In this document: piece after piece, positions 24,866 through 34,289 of the stretch
How the letters are laid out: each line of letters starts with the position of its first letter
Numbering within the stretch: position 1 is the stretch's first letter
Source of the DNA: JASUTC01 sp964604305
GTDB lineage: Bacteria > Thermotogota > Thermotogae > MWEM01
Reading direction: 5' to 3'
Length of the DNA: 64,000 nucleotides
NCBI GenBank assembly: GCA_964604305.1
Contig: CAZRYM010000002.1
Span: 20,470-84,469, forward strand
Translations under genes and position numbers: made by a program
Notes under the pieces: model-generated
What the model was told of the DNA's origin: nothing
The model's input: the letters and a program-made list of their open reading frames with translations, nothing else
Database searches by the model: none

Positions 24866-27169
24866 TTGACTATTGGTAAAAAATTGATGCTAGGGTTTGG
24901 TTTAATAATTGTGTTGTTGTTGATTGTGATGCTAATTTCTTTCATTTCCAGCCAAAGCATTAAAGACGAGGGTGAAAGTATTGTGATTCAGGCAAAAGAT
25001 GCCAGATCTGAATACAAACAATTTACTAACATAGATACTTTTGAATCGGATTTAAAGGATATGCTCCAATATGTATTGAGACTGGGTTATGTAACAAATA
25101 CAGATGAACAGGAAATGATGTTCGAAGAATATAAAAAGATGTTTTCTGCTGTAGAAGAACTGTCGAAGACTAATGGATTTTTTTCACTTTTAGAATTAGA
25201 ATTAACCAAATTGAATGATAGTGTTGAAAAGATCTTCACGCAAAAGGCGTTAGAATTGGATGCCCTTTCACAGCTTTCTGCTGACAAAGTAACAGCAGAG
25301 GACATCAGAACACAATTGGAATTTTTGTATAAAGAAAAGGAAGAACTGCTAAAGAGGGATGACATGAAGATCGTCCGTATCATTCAAACTTTACAAATGA
25401 TGAAACAGGATTATATTTCCTTAAGACAGCCTGATGAAAAGAAAGAGAATGAAATAAAAGAACGACTTTTAGAATCAGGTTTAGATGGGTTAACTTTCAT
25501 TGAGATGGAAGTTTTATGGGACAATGAAGTTTTGGGAGGGCCGCCAATCACTGGATTTCCTATGCTTATTCTCTGTGCAAGAGAATTGATGGCAACCGAT
25601 GGTAAATATCCGGATTTCTTATCAGAGTTGAAACAGGCGAAAGAAGATATTCTGGATTATATAAAATTAAAAACTCAATTTGGTTATACTACATATGATG
25701 CTGTGGCATCCATTTTTGTTCCGTTATCTGTTGAGTTATATGAAAAAAAACTGAAAAAACTGCAGGAGTCGTTGTTAAAAATAAGCCGTATGGAAGTCAA
25801 TTTACAAGCAAAGGAAAATATGGTCGGCTACCATAATGAAACTGCTGAGCAAGCCCGAAAAGACTCGCTAAATACCATTAAAAATGAACTTTCAACAGTA
25901 TTGAATGATTTGCAGGTACGACTTGAAGCACTTATTTCTGAAAGCGCCACTAGTTTTAATGAAAATCTCAATCAAGTGGAAGAAAAAAGTGAAGAAAGCG
26001 TTACTCTGATAAACAACATGAATTCGTTTATTTTGATCGTGTTGATCACATCCGTTTTGATCAGCATCATCATTGCCTACTTTATCTATTCAAGTATCAA
26101 AAAACCTATTGTCAACATCCTGAAAAAAACCGAAAAAATCAAAAACCTTGACTTTACTGTTGAATTTGAAGAAACAAAGAAAAAAGATGAAATGGGACAA
26201 TTGGAAACTGCGTTGAAAGAGATTGTATGGGCTGTTAAAGAAACCTTGCAGAATGTAAAAAAGGCAATAGAAGATGTGAAGGAATCCACCGACAAACTGG
26301 AACAGGTAGCCGGTGAATCCGAAAACATCTCAAAGGAGCTTAAATCACAGGCAGACAGGACGGAAAACGATGTACAAGACACGTCAGCGGCGATTGAAGA
26401 GGTAAGTTCGGGAGTAGAGGAAGTGGCGGCATCGGCGAAGAACATCACAGACGTATCGTCAGATCTGTACGAAAGGACACAGGAAACGTCCAAATCGGCA
26501 AAAAGCGGACAGAAAGAACTGACAAAAGTGGCAGACATTGTCAAGGAAGCGGAAGAGCAGGCAAAGGCAACGTCCAGAGTAGTAGAGGAGTTGCAAGCAA
26601 ATGCGAAGAACGTGGGAGAAATCGTCAAGACGATATCGGGAATCTCAGAACAGACGAACCTGTTGGCGTTAAATGCTGCGATAGAGGCAGCGCGTGCTGG
26701 AGAAGCAGGTAAAGGCTTTGCGGTAGTAGCGGATGAGATCAGGAAATTGGCGGAAGAGAGTCAGAAATCGACGGAAGACATTGCAAAGATGCTCAAAGAG
26801 ATTGGAAATGGAGTGGGCGAAGTCAACGATGCTTCGGATAAGACGGTGGAGATTGTAAACAAGATGGAAGAAAACTCCAGAGAGGCCCTTGAACAATTTG
26901 AAAACATACTTGAACGACTGAGCGGGGTAACGGAGTCCGTCCACAATCTCAACAGTACATCAGAGGAACAAAGTGCGGCAGCGCAAGAGATAGCGGATGC
27001 AATGGATCAATCAGCCCGATCCATGGTTAATGCTTCCGAACAGGTTGAGAATATGGTTCGTGATGTTGAACAACAAGTTGATTCAATATCAAAAATGAAT
27101 GAGATATCACAAACAATGAGGCGTTTAGCAGATGATTTAAGATTGGATATCAGCAAATTTAAATCATAA
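24866..27169 (+). CDS. Methyl-accepting chemotaxis protein 1
   Basis: A 767-residue transmembrane chemoreceptor. TM1 is ~8-28, a ~355-residue extracytoplasmic helical sensor follows, TM2 is ~387-412, then a HAMP linker and a long signalling coiled coil. The signalling tip has the near-invariant NLLALNAAIEAARAGEAGKGFAVVADE. Residues 475-731 are encoded by DNA identical to the second receptor gene. The start is TTG 24866 with GAGGTG 8 bp before. The sensor half is dissimilar from that of its neighbour, so the two likely sense different ligands but signal identically. The last ~36 residues differ again. No che genes are in the window and no CheR-binding pentapeptide ends the protein. Confidence 0.93.
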   Translation: MTIGKKLMLGFGLIIVLLLIVMLISFISSQSIKDEGESIVIQAKDARSEYKQFTNIDTFESDLKDMLQYVLRLGYVTNTDEQEMMFEEYKKMFSAVEELSKTNGFFSLLELELTKLNDSVEKIFTQKALELDALSQLSADKVTAEDIRTQLEFLYKEKEELLKRDDMKIVRIIQTLQMMKQDYISLRQPDEKKENEIKERLLESGLDGLTFIEMEVLWDNEVLGGPPITGFPMLILCARELMATDGKYPDFLSELKQAKEDILDYIKLKTQFGYTTYDAVASIFVPLSVELYEKKLKKLQESLLKISRMEVNLQAKENMVGYHNETAEQARKDSLNTIKNELSTVLNDLQVRLEALISESATSFNENLNQVEEKSEESVTLINNMNSFILIVLITSVLISIIIAYFIYSSIKKPIVNILKKTEKIKNLDFTVEFEETKKKDEMGQLETALKEIVWAVKETLQNVKKAIEDVKESTDKLEQVAGESENISKELKSQADRTENDVQDTSAAIEEVSSGVEEVAASAKNITDVSSDLYERTQETSKSAKSGQKELTKVADIVKEAEEQAKATSRVVEELQANAKNVGEIVKTISGISEQTNLLALNAAIEAARAGEAGKGFAVVADEIRKLAEESQKSTEDIAKMLKEIGNGVGEVNDASDKTVEIVNKMEENSREALEQFENILERLSGVTESVHNLNSTSEEQSAAAQEIADAMDQSARSMVNASEQVENMVRDVEQQVDSISKMNEISQTMRRLADDLRLDISKFKS
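26288..27060 (+). repeat. 773-bp exact direct repeat, copy 1 (chemoreceptor signalling domain)
   Basis: Identical base for base, by my line-by-line comparison, to 28768-29540 at a constant offset of 2480 bp. It covers codons 475-731 of both receptors. The flanks diverge at once on each side. Confidence 0.9.
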
Positions 27170-27303
27170 ACAATAAATTGTCATCGGAAGGAAAAGATCA
27201 CAGTTGATAATAACCGAAAATCCTATAAACGTATTACTATATTAAACAAAAAACAACGATATAGAAAAACTATATTGGAACGTTTTTTGGAAAAGAATAA
27301 ATG

Positions 27304-27312
27304 TGATAAAAT
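27304..27312 (+). promoter_or_regulatory. Extended -10 promoter for chemoreceptor 2
   Basis: TGATAAAAT, 33 bp before the ATG at 27346. The -35 is unclear (TTGGAA with a 14-bp spacer). The receptor therefore need not depend on readthrough from the first. Confidence 0.45.
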
Positions 27313-27345
27313 AGAATAATCAGCGTGCAATCGAGGAGGGAATGA

Positions 27346-29649
27346 ATGAAAATTTCTACCAAGTTATTAATGGGATTTACAGTTATTATTATCATTCTTG
27401 TTGTAGTTTTATTGGTATCCACCATATCTAACAGAGAAGTTGTTTTGCAAGCAGATACTGTTCTTGAGCAAACAGATGCTTCTGAGAAAGAGCTTCTTGA
27501 ATTTAGAAGGTATAATCAGTTGGAAAGTGGTATCAAAGATATGATACAGACTGTATTGAATTTGGGATATGTGGCAACGATAGAAGAAGAGAATTTGATT
27601 AAAGAACAATACCAAAAAAATGTAGAAAGTTTGAAGGAGATCATATCAAGCTATGAAAGTGCTGAGACTTACTTACAAACTATTTCTCAGATAGACGAAT
27701 ATGTCAAAGATGTATTCAACTATAAAGAAATAGAGATTCTTTCTCAAAAGGAATTAGAAGAGAATCAGGAAAAGCAAAAGCAATTCATGGTAAAAAAGAC
27801 TTCTTTTACTGAAAAGATTCAGAAGATGCAGAAAGTAGATATGCAAAAAGTTGAAAAAACCATGGAATCGTTTAAACTTATAAAAGACGAGCATGCAGAA
27901 ATGAAAAAGCCAACCGATGAGCAAAAGCAGATGTTGAATGAAGAGTTGATCAGTAAAACAGATGTCGAAGAGTTGGGAATGTATGAAATAGAGGAGATTT
28001 GGAAACCGGAATTACTTGATATAACCATAAAGGAGTTTTCTGATCTTGAATTCGTAACACGAAATATTATCATCAATCCGGAAGATTCGGAGGAATTGCT
28101 TCCCAAGGCAGTTGAAATTGCCGAAAAGATAAACAGCAATGTGGGTTTTCAGGTGATGTTTGGTTCAGCTGTGTATGATCCTGTCTCTGCACAACTGATA
28201 TCTTTAACCTTGGATAAGTATATTGAGCAGCTGAAAGAAATGGTAAAAATAATCAATGAGAGAGAAGAAAATGAAAAAGCCATGATCGTAGTACAGGAAG
28301 TAATAGAAAATGCAAATCAAAGGGTAGATGAAAGCAGAACTTTGGCTTTTAATATTATCAATACCAATATTAAGACTAGCAGTCGGGAGCTGTCATCCAT
28401 TATCGAGGAAAAAGCCGAAAACCAATATGGAAGTTTGAAACAAAGTTTTGAATCTATCAAAAAGAATAACACAACCAGTAAAGAAACAATAGAGAAAAAC
28501 AATTTCCAAATATTATTGCTGATATCAATCACCATTGTGATTAGTCTGATTGTAGCGGTAGTTATTATCAGAAGCATTAAAAAGCCAATTAAACGTTTAC
28601 TTGAGAAATCAACTTTACTTCAAAATCTGGATATGACGGTGGATTTTGAAGCAGATAGCGGTAAAGACGAAATAGGACAAATCGAACACGCACTGGCACG
28701 GGTCGTAGAGGTCATAAAAGATACATTAACCGATTTCAGAAATGCAGTTCAGAACGTTAGAATGGCAACCGACAAACTGGAACAGGTAGCCGGTGAATCC
28801 GAAAACATCTCAAAGGAGCTTAAATCACAGGCAGACAGGACGGAAAACGATGTACAAGACACGTCAGCGGCGATTGAAGAGGTAAGTTCGGGAGTAGAGG
28901 AAGTGGCGGCATCGGCGAAGAACATCACAGACGTATCGTCAGATCTGTACGAAAGGACACAGGAAACGTCCAAATCGGCAAAAAGCGGACAGAAAGAACT
29001 GACAAAAGTGGCAGACATTGTCAAGGAAGCGGAAGAGCAGGCAAAGGCAACGTCCAGAGTAGTAGAGGAGTTGCAAGCAAATGCGAAGAACGTGGGAGAA
29101 ATCGTCAAGACGATATCGGGAATCTCAGAACAGACGAACCTGTTGGCGTTAAATGCTGCGATAGAGGCAGCGCGTGCTGGAGAAGCAGGTAAAGGCTTTG
29201 CGGTAGTAGCGGATGAGATCAGGAAATTGGCGGAAGAGAGTCAGAAATCGACGGAAGACATTGCAAAGATGCTCAAAGAGATTGGAAATGGAGTGGGCGA
29301 AGTCAACGATGCTTCGGATAAGACGGTGGAGATTGTAAACAAGATGGAAGAAAACTCCAGAGAGGCCCTTGAACAATTTGAAAACATACTTGAACGACTG
29401 AGCGGGGTAACGGAGTCCGTCCACAATCTCAACAGTACATCAGAGGAACAAAGTGCGGCAGCGCAAGAGATAGCGGATGCAATGGATCAATCAGCCCGAT
29501 CCATGGTTAATGCTTCCGAACAGGTTGAGAATATGGTTCGACAGCTTGAAAATCAATCAGCTTCGGTAAAAGATTTATCTCAGACTTCAAGCGAGTTGAC
29601 AGTTCTAAACAAAGAACTTGAAGAGGATATCAACAAATTTAAATTATAG
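27346..29649 (+). CDS. Methyl-accepting chemotaxis protein 2
   Basis: A 767-residue receptor with exactly the same length and layout as its upstream neighbour: TM1 ~8-28, an extracytoplasmic sensor, TM2 ~387-410, HAMP, signalling domain. The sensor is rich in Glu, Lys and Gln and shows only faint similarity to receptor 1. Codons 475-731 are identical in DNA to receptor 1. The end (from ~732) is again its own. A GAGGAGGG ribosome site precedes the ATG. The pair looks like a tandem duplication whose signalling domain was later homogenised by gene conversion, or a very recent domain swap. Confidence 0.93.
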   Translation: MKISTKLLMGFTVIIIILVVVLLVSTISNREVVLQADTVLEQTDASEKELLEFRRYNQLESGIKDMIQTVLNLGYVATIEEENLIKEQYQKNVESLKEIISSYESAETYLQTISQIDEYVKDVFNYKEIEILSQKELEENQEKQKQFMVKKTSFTEKIQKMQKVDMQKVEKTMESFKLIKDEHAEMKKPTDEQKQMLNEELISKTDVEELGMYEIEEIWKPELLDITIKEFSDLEFVTRNIIINPEDSEELLPKAVEIAEKINSNVGFQVMFGSAVYDPVSAQLISLTLDKYIEQLKEMVKIINEREENEKAMIVVQEVIENANQRVDESRTLAFNIINTNIKTSSRELSSIIEEKAENQYGSLKQSFESIKKNNTTSKETIEKNNFQILLLISITIVISLIVAVVIIRSIKKPIKRLLEKSTLLQNLDMTVDFEADSGKDEIGQIEHALARVVEVIKDTLTDFRNAVQNVRMATDKLEQVAGESENISKELKSQADRTENDVQDTSAAIEEVSSGVEEVAASAKNITDVSSDLYERTQETSKSAKSGQKELTKVADIVKEAEEQAKATSRVVEELQANAKNVGEIVKTISGISEQTNLLALNAAIEAARAGEAGKGFAVVADEIRKLAEESQKSTEDIAKMLKEIGNGVGEVNDASDKTVEIVNKMEENSREALEQFENILERLSGVTESVHNLNSTSEEQSAAAQEIADAMDQSARSMVNASEQVENMVRQLENQSASVKDLSQTSSELTVLNKELEEDINKFKL
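28768..29540 (+). repeat. 773-bp exact direct repeat, copy 2 (chemoreceptor signalling domain)
   Basis: Second copy of the repeat at 26288-27060. Within it, codons ending in G or C (GCG, ACG, GTC, ATC) are noticeably commoner than in the sensor halves on either side. Confidence 0.9.
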
Positions 29650-29664
29650 TCAAATAAGATGAAT

Positions 29665-29690
29665 AAGCGGGTTTATTGCCCGCTTTTTTC
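29665..29690 (+). terminator. Intrinsic terminator after chemoreceptor 2
   Basis: AAGCGGG and CCCGCTT form the stem with a 7-nt loop, then T6. Confidence 0.85.
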
Positions 29691-29713
29691 TTACTTCAAT
29701 ATGCGGAATCATA

Positions 29714-29722
29714 TGGTATAAT
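29714..29722 (+). promoter_or_regulatory. Extended -10 promoter of the nucleoside operon
   Basis: TGGTATAAT, followed by a ~140-nt leader before the start at 29869. The leader has two copies of AATAACAACTTTTA (29737-29750 and 29806-29819), which may be a direct-repeat binding site. Confidence 0.45.
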
Positions 29723-29868
29723 TCTCCATCAACTAGAAATAACAACTTTTAGACATTAAAGCAGGTAATAATCAGCCTGCTAAATATTTTCAAAAATGAT
29801 TCTGAATAACAACTTTTAAAATGAGGCAGATTTTTTTATTTAAAGGATTTTTAATGAAGGGGGTCTTT

Positions 29869-30798
29869 ATGTCAAGAAAGATTATCCTGGATTGTGATCC
29901 AGGCCATGATGATGCTGTTGCGATACTCCTTGCAGGTATTGCTGAAGAGTTAGAACTTTTGGGAATAACAACCGTAGCAGGAAATTCGTATGTTGAAAAT
30001 ACGACAAAAAATGCATTGATTCTTGTGGAAAATGGAAAACTCAACGTTCCGGTTTGTGAAGGTGCCTCAAAACCTTTGGTTAGAGAACAAATCGTTGCTC
30101 CGGATATTCACGGAGAATCAGGTTTAGAAGGAGCCAATCTGCCACAACCAACCATCAAGAAAGATTCAAGAGGTGCTGTAGAGTTCATTGCACAAAAACT
30201 ATGTGAATTCCAAAATGAAGTGACACTTGTTGCAGTGGGACCCCTTACGAATATAGCAACATTTGTGATCAATTATCCCGAATTGGTAGAGAAAGTCCAA
30301 GAACTGGTAATTATGGGAGGGGGTATTGAATTTGGCAATACTACACCCGTAGCCGAGTTCAATATTTTAGCCGATCCTGAGGCAGCGCAAATTGTATTTA
30401 ACTCTCATATTCCTCTCACAGTTTTCGGTTTGGATGTAACACATCAAACGAAAATCTTCATGGAGGAGATAAAGAAAATGCAAGCCTTTTCCTCATTTAT
30501 CGTTTCAAAAATGGGATTGCTGCTTGAGTTTTTTCATCAAACCTACTTCGATGTTTTTAAAATTAAAGGCGCTCCTTTACACGATCCATGTGCAATCGCT
30601 TATTTAATTGAACCGGAATTGTTTGAATACAAAGAATATTATTGCCAGATAGAGCTAAAGGGACAATTAACTTATGGACAAACGGTTGTTGATTACTGGA
30701 AAAACAATGGGAAAACACCTAATTCAAAGTGGGCGATTAAAGCAAATAGAGAAAGATTTATCAATTTACTTTTCGATAAACTATCAAAATATGAATAA
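29869..30798 (+). CDS. Inosine-uridine preferring nucleoside hydrolase
   Basis: A 309-residue enzyme that splits ribonucleosides into base and ribose. The calcium-binding signature DCDPGHDDA is at 8-16, and the active-site histidine is in LHDPCAIAYL near residue 240. The start at 29869 has AGGGGGT 5 bp upstream. ATGs at 29821 and 29854 are in frame, but the first lacks a ribosome site and both add residues before the conserved first strand. First gene of an operon with uridine phosphorylase and a nucleoside-type ABC transporter, which fits nucleoside scavenging. Base preference (pyrimidine or purine) cannot be read. Confidence 0.88.
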   Translation: MSRKIILDCDPGHDDAVAILLAGIAEELELLGITTVAGNSYVENTTKNALILVENGKLNVPVCEGASKPLVREQIVAPDIHGESGLEGANLPQPTIKKDSRGAVEFIAQKLCEFQNEVTLVAVGPLTNIATFVINYPELVEKVQELVIMGGGIEFGNTTPVAEFNILADPEAAQIVFNSHIPLTVFGLDVTHQTKIFMEEIKKMQAFSSFIVSKMGLLLEFFHQTYFDVFKIKGAPLHDPCAIAYLIEPELFEYKEYYCQIELKGQLTYGQTVVDYWKNNGKTPNSKWAIKANRERFINLLFDKLSKYE

Positions 30799-30815
30799 AT
30801 TGGAGGTTTTGTTGA

Positions 30816-31571
30816 ATGGAAAATCCCACCTATCACATTCAAATAGAGGATAGTCAAAAGGTTGGCAGATACGTTTTACTGCCGGGAGATCGGGGCAGGG
30901 TTAAACGAATGGCAAAGTATTTGGAAAATCCTGTTGTGGTTGGAGACAACAGAGAGTATTTTACAATGACGGGACAACTTAACGGTGAAAAGGTTTCCGT
31001 TATGTCAACGGGAATGGGAGCACCTTGTATATCCATCGGAGTAGAGGAGATAAGAACATTAGGAGCGGATACATTCATACGTGTTGGCACAACCGGTGCT
31101 TTACAGCCTCATATCAACCTGGGTGATTCAATTATTGCAACGGCTGCTGTCAGATCAGATGGAACCATGGTTGAATATGTACCCAGGGAGTATCCCGCTG
31201 TTGCCGATTTTAACGTTATCAGTAAAATGAAGAATGCTGCAGAAATCATCGATAATCCCCATCATCTGGGTATTGTTCACTCTACAGATTCTTATTATGG
31301 CAGAAATTTCAATCCGGAAGCGGCATTGGAGTATTCAAAATTGCTTGCGAAGGCAAATGTATTAGCAGTGGAGATGGAAATATCAGCGCTTTACATTTTA
31401 GGGTCAATATATGCTTTAAGAACCGGCGCCATACTCACAATAAGAGAAGCTCGAAAGAAAATTGGAGAAACTTATCAACAAGCTGGCGAGGAATATGAAC
31501 AGGGTATGGAAAAGTCGATTCAGATTGCATTCAAGTCTATAGAATTACTTATCGAGGAAGACAGGGCTTAA
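30816..31571 (+). CDS. udp: Uridine phosphorylase-like nucleoside phosphorylase
   Basis: A 251-residue nucleoside phosphorylase of the NP-I family, which splits uridine or related nucleosides with phosphate to give ribose 1-phosphate. Recognised from YVLLPGDRGRVKRMAKYL, the central STGMGAPCISIGVEEI and RVGTTGALQP, and the late ANVLAVEMEISALY with the ribose-binding Glu-Met-Glu. It is 17 bp after the nucleoside hydrolase and 27 bp before the binding protein, all with good ribosome sites. Uridine is the likeliest substrate, but purine nucleoside activity cannot be excluded. Confidence 0.82.
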   Translation: MENPTYHIQIEDSQKVGRYVLLPGDRGRVKRMAKYLENPVVVGDNREYFTMTGQLNGEKVSVMSTGMGAPCISIGVEEIRTLGADTFIRVGTTGALQPHINLGDSIIATAAVRSDGTMVEYVPREYPAVADFNVISKMKNAAEIIDNPHHLGIVHSTDSYYGRNFNPEAALEYSKLLAKANVLAVEMEISALYILGSIYALRTGAILTIREARKKIGETYQQAGEEYEQGMEKSIQIAFKSIELLIEEDRA

Positions 31572-31598
31572 TGCCCTTAAAATACAGGAGGTGTATTT

Positions 31599-32675
31599 AT
31601 GAAAAAAGCATTAATCGTACTCTTATTAACTGTGTTTGTAGTGAGTGTTTTTTCGGCACCAAGGGTTCTTAACCTCATCAATGGAACGCTGGGAGACAAA
31701 TCATTCTTTGATTCAGCTGAACGCGGGATGGTGATGGTTCAAGAAAAACTTGGACTTGAGACAAAGACCATTGAAATGGGTTATAACCCCTCAGAATGGA
31801 AACCAACTCTTGAGGACATGTCAGACTCGGGTATGTATGATCTGATAGTTGTTGGAACATGGCAAATGGTCGATACACTTGCTGAGATTGCTCCCTATTA
31901 TCCTGAAATTACCTACATCATCTATGATACTGACATGCCATTTGACAACGGAAATCTCGATAACGTTTATGCCATGACGTACAAACAGAATGAAGGTTCA
32001 TTCCTTGCCGGTGCTCTTGCAGCAATGGTATCAAAAGATACCGAATTGGCATACAGTAATTCTGATAACAAAATTATCGGATTGCTTGGAGGAATGGATA
32101 TTGCCGTTATCAATGACTTTCTAGTGGGATATATTGAAGGTGCTCAGTATGTTGATCCGGAAATGAGGGTCACAACTTCTTATGTAGGTGCCTGGAATGA
32201 CCCTGCAAAGGGAAAAGAATTCACTTTGGCCATGTACAGGCAAGGAGCAGATGTTGTCTTTGCAGTTGCGGGTGAAACTGGAAATGGCGTACTTGAAGCT
32301 GCTAAAGAAATGGATAGATGGTCAATTGGAGTCGATTCAGATATGCAATTAATCTATGAAGAGAAGGATATGGCCATTGTCAACCACATGCTGACATCCA
32401 TGCTCAAGAATGTTGACCAGTCAGTTTACAGAGCAGTAGAGATGTATCTGAACGATGAGCTTCCTCTGGGTACAACCGAAGCTTTGGGATTAAAAGAAAA
32501 CTCAGTTGGACTTGCCAAAAATCAATATTTTGACAAATTCCTTCAAGAGAATCCTGAAATCGCAGAAAGGCTTGACGAGATAGAAAAAATGATTCTCGAT
32601 GGAAAGATTTCTGTTTCTTCAGCTTTTGGAATGACTAATGAACAGCTCAATGCCGTAAGGGATGCAGCTAAATAA
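31599..32675 (+). CDS. BMP-family ABC transporter substrate-binding protein
   Basis: A 358-residue exported binding protein of the basic membrane protein / PnrA family, which binds nucleosides. The signal peptide is residues 1-19 (MKKALIVLLLTVFVVSVFS) with no lipobox cysteine, so it is either free in the periplasm or held by an uncleaved signal. LNLINGTLGDKSFFDSAERG is the family's first ligand loop, and the GVDSD near residue 245 is the second. A terminator hairpin follows, before the ATPase gene, a usual way to make more binding protein than transporter. The neighbours (hydrolase, phosphorylase) point to nucleosides. Confidence 0.88.
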   Translation: MKKALIVLLLTVFVVSVFSAPRVLNLINGTLGDKSFFDSAERGMVMVQEKLGLETKTIEMGYNPSEWKPTLEDMSDSGMYDLIVVGTWQMVDTLAEIAPYYPEITYIIYDTDMPFDNGNLDNVYAMTYKQNEGSFLAGALAAMVSKDTELAYSNSDNKIIGLLGGMDIAVINDFLVGYIEGAQYVDPEMRVTTSYVGAWNDPAKGKEFTLAMYRQGADVVFAVAGETGNGVLEAAKEMDRWSIGVDSDMQLIYEEKDMAIVNHMLTSMLKNVDQSVYRAVEMYLNDELPLGTTEALGLKENSVGLAKNQYFDKFLQENPEIAERLDEIEKMILDGKISVSSAFGMTNEQLNAVRDAAK

Positions 32676-32690
32676 ATTTTTTATATTCTT

Positions 32691-32722
32691 AAAATAGGCT
32701 TCCCGGGGGGAGCCTATTTTTT
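32691..32722 (+). terminator. Hairpin between the binding protein and the ABC ATPase
   Basis: AAAATAGGCT pairs perfectly with AGCCTATTTT (10 bp) around a C/G-rich loop, then T6. The ATPase starts 17 bp later, so it likely works as a partial terminator inside the operon. Confidence 0.8.
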
Positions 32723-32738
32723 ATCAAGGAGTGATTTA

Positions 32739-34289
32739 ATGGAAGAAAATTGTATCCTTGAAATGAAAGATATCTGGAAGATTTATCCTAACGGTGTTGT
32801 TGCGAACAAAGCAATGAATCTGAAGGTTAACAAGGGTGAAATACACGCGCTTCTTGGAGAAAATGGTGCCGGTAAATCGACCTTGATGAAGATTTTATTT
32901 GGTATCGAACAACCCACTAAAGGAGAGATTATCTATGAGGGTCAAAATGTGGATATTTCTTCGCCCGGCAAAGCGATTGAACTCGGAATAGGCATGGTTC
33001 ATCAGCATTTTATGCTGGTTCCCTCCCTGACCGTTGCTGAGAATATTATCCTGGGGATGGAACCCAAGAAAGGACTCTCAATAGATATAGAACAGGCATA
33101 TCATTTTGTTCAGCATCAATCAGATGTTTTTGGGCTTCCCGTCCCTTCAAAAGAAAAAGTTAAGGACATATCGGTGGGGATGAAGCAACGGGTCGAAATC
33201 ATTAAAACTTTGGTCAGAGGGGCCAATCTCATCATACTTGACGAGCCAACTGCGGTCTTGACACCTCAAGAAATGGTTGATTTGTTCAAAGCTTTGAAGA
33301 ATCTTACTGAAAAGGGGAAGACGATCATCTTCATCACCCATAACCTCAATGAGGTTAAAGAAATCGCCAACAGAATTACGGTAACTAGAAGAGGTAGGGT
33401 GGTTGGAACAGCAGAAGTTAAGGATATTTCTGAAATAGAAATGTCAAAAATGATGGTTGGAAGAGATGTGGATATTAGAATTGATAAAGAACCTGCTAAA
33501 ACAGGTGAAAAACTTATGGAAATTAACGATCTGGAGTTCACAAGGGCTGATGGAGTCAAATCACTTAATGGAATTTCTTTTTCATTACGAGAAGGGGAAA
33601 TCCTTGGAGTAGCAGGAGTTGAAGGTAATGGTCAGACTGAATTGGTACAAATCATTACCGGGATTATACCAAGGGAAAGCGGGCGAATAAGGTTAAATGC
33701 TGTTGATCTTCCCGGTAAGACTAATCCGGGATTTTGCAGAAATGCGGGATTAAGTCATATTCCCTCTGATAGAATGGAAAGGGGAGTTGCTTCTGATTCC
33801 ACCATAGCAGAAAATATCATCAGTGATAGGTTTAAAAAACAACCCTTTTCGAACAAAGGCGTTCTTAGTTGGAGGGAAATTCATCGCTTTGGAGAAGAAA
33901 TGGTCAAGGAATTTGATATTCGAACAGACAGCGCAAAGACTGAAATTAAAATGCTATCAGGTGGGAATATTCAAAAAGTGGTTGTAGCAAGGGAGTTTAC
34001 CGCCCATTCGAAGATCACCATTGCAGATCAGCCTACAAGAGGAATCGATATTGCAGCGGCGGATTTTATCAGAAGAAGGCTTGTAAAGGAAAGAGAAAAT
34101 AATCTTGGAGTTTTGCTTGTTTCGGCCGATCTCACCGAACTTTTAGAAGTGGCAGACAGAATCATCGTGTTGTATAAAGGGGAAACTGTTGCTCATTTTA
34201 AAGATATCAAAAAAATTAATGAAACCGTATTAGGGGAATATATGTTGGGAATCAAAAGAATGTCTAATGAAGAAATGGGTGATTTGTAA
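32739..34289 (+). CDS. ABC transporter ATPase, double-domain nucleoside/sugar type
   Basis: A 516-residue protein with two ATPase halves, as in RbsA and NupA. The first half has Walker A GENGAGKST, signature VSVGMKQRVEI-like and Walker B LIILDEPTAVL. The second has a changed Walker A (GVEGNGQTEL, no GKS/T), signature LSGGN and ADQPTRGID. A weak second nucleotide site is usual in this family. It energises nucleoside import through the two permeases that follow. AAGGAG precedes the ATG. Its stop and the next start share one base. Confidence 0.92.
   Translation: MEENCILEMKDIWKIYPNGVVANKAMNLKVNKGEIHALLGENGAGKSTLMKILFGIEQPTKGEIIYEGQNVDISSPGKAIELGIGMVHQHFMLVPSLTVAENIILGMEPKKGLSIDIEQAYHFVQHQSDVFGLPVPSKEKVKDISVGMKQRVEIIKTLVRGANLIILDEPTAVLTPQEMVDLFKALKNLTEKGKTIIFITHNLNEVKEIANRITVTRRGRVVGTAEVKDISEIEMSKMMVGRDVDIRIDKEPAKTGEKLMEINDLEFTRADGVKSLNGISFSLREGEILGVAGVEGNGQTELVQIITGIIPRESGRIRLNAVDLPGKTNPGFCRNAGLSHIPSDRMERGVASDSTIAENIISDRFKKQPFSNKGVLSWREIHRFGEEMVKEFDIRTDSAKTEIKMLSGGNIQKVVVAREFTAHSKITIADQPTRGIDIAAADFIRRRLVKERENNLGVLLVSADLTELLEVADRIIVLYKGETVAHFKDIKKINETVLGEYMLGIKRMSNEEMGDL

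Noticed and set aside
26086..26628. A 180-codon open frame on the minus strand inside chemoreceptor 1, repeated in part at 28749-29108 in receptor 2
   Set aside because: It is antisense to the highly conserved signalling domain, has Ser/Thr/Phe-rich shadow composition and no ribosome site.
26288..29540. The 773-bp repeat as an insertion sequence or mobile element
   Set aside because: It carries no transposase or terminal inverted repeats and lies in frame within two conserved receptor domains. Duplication plus gene conversion explains it better.
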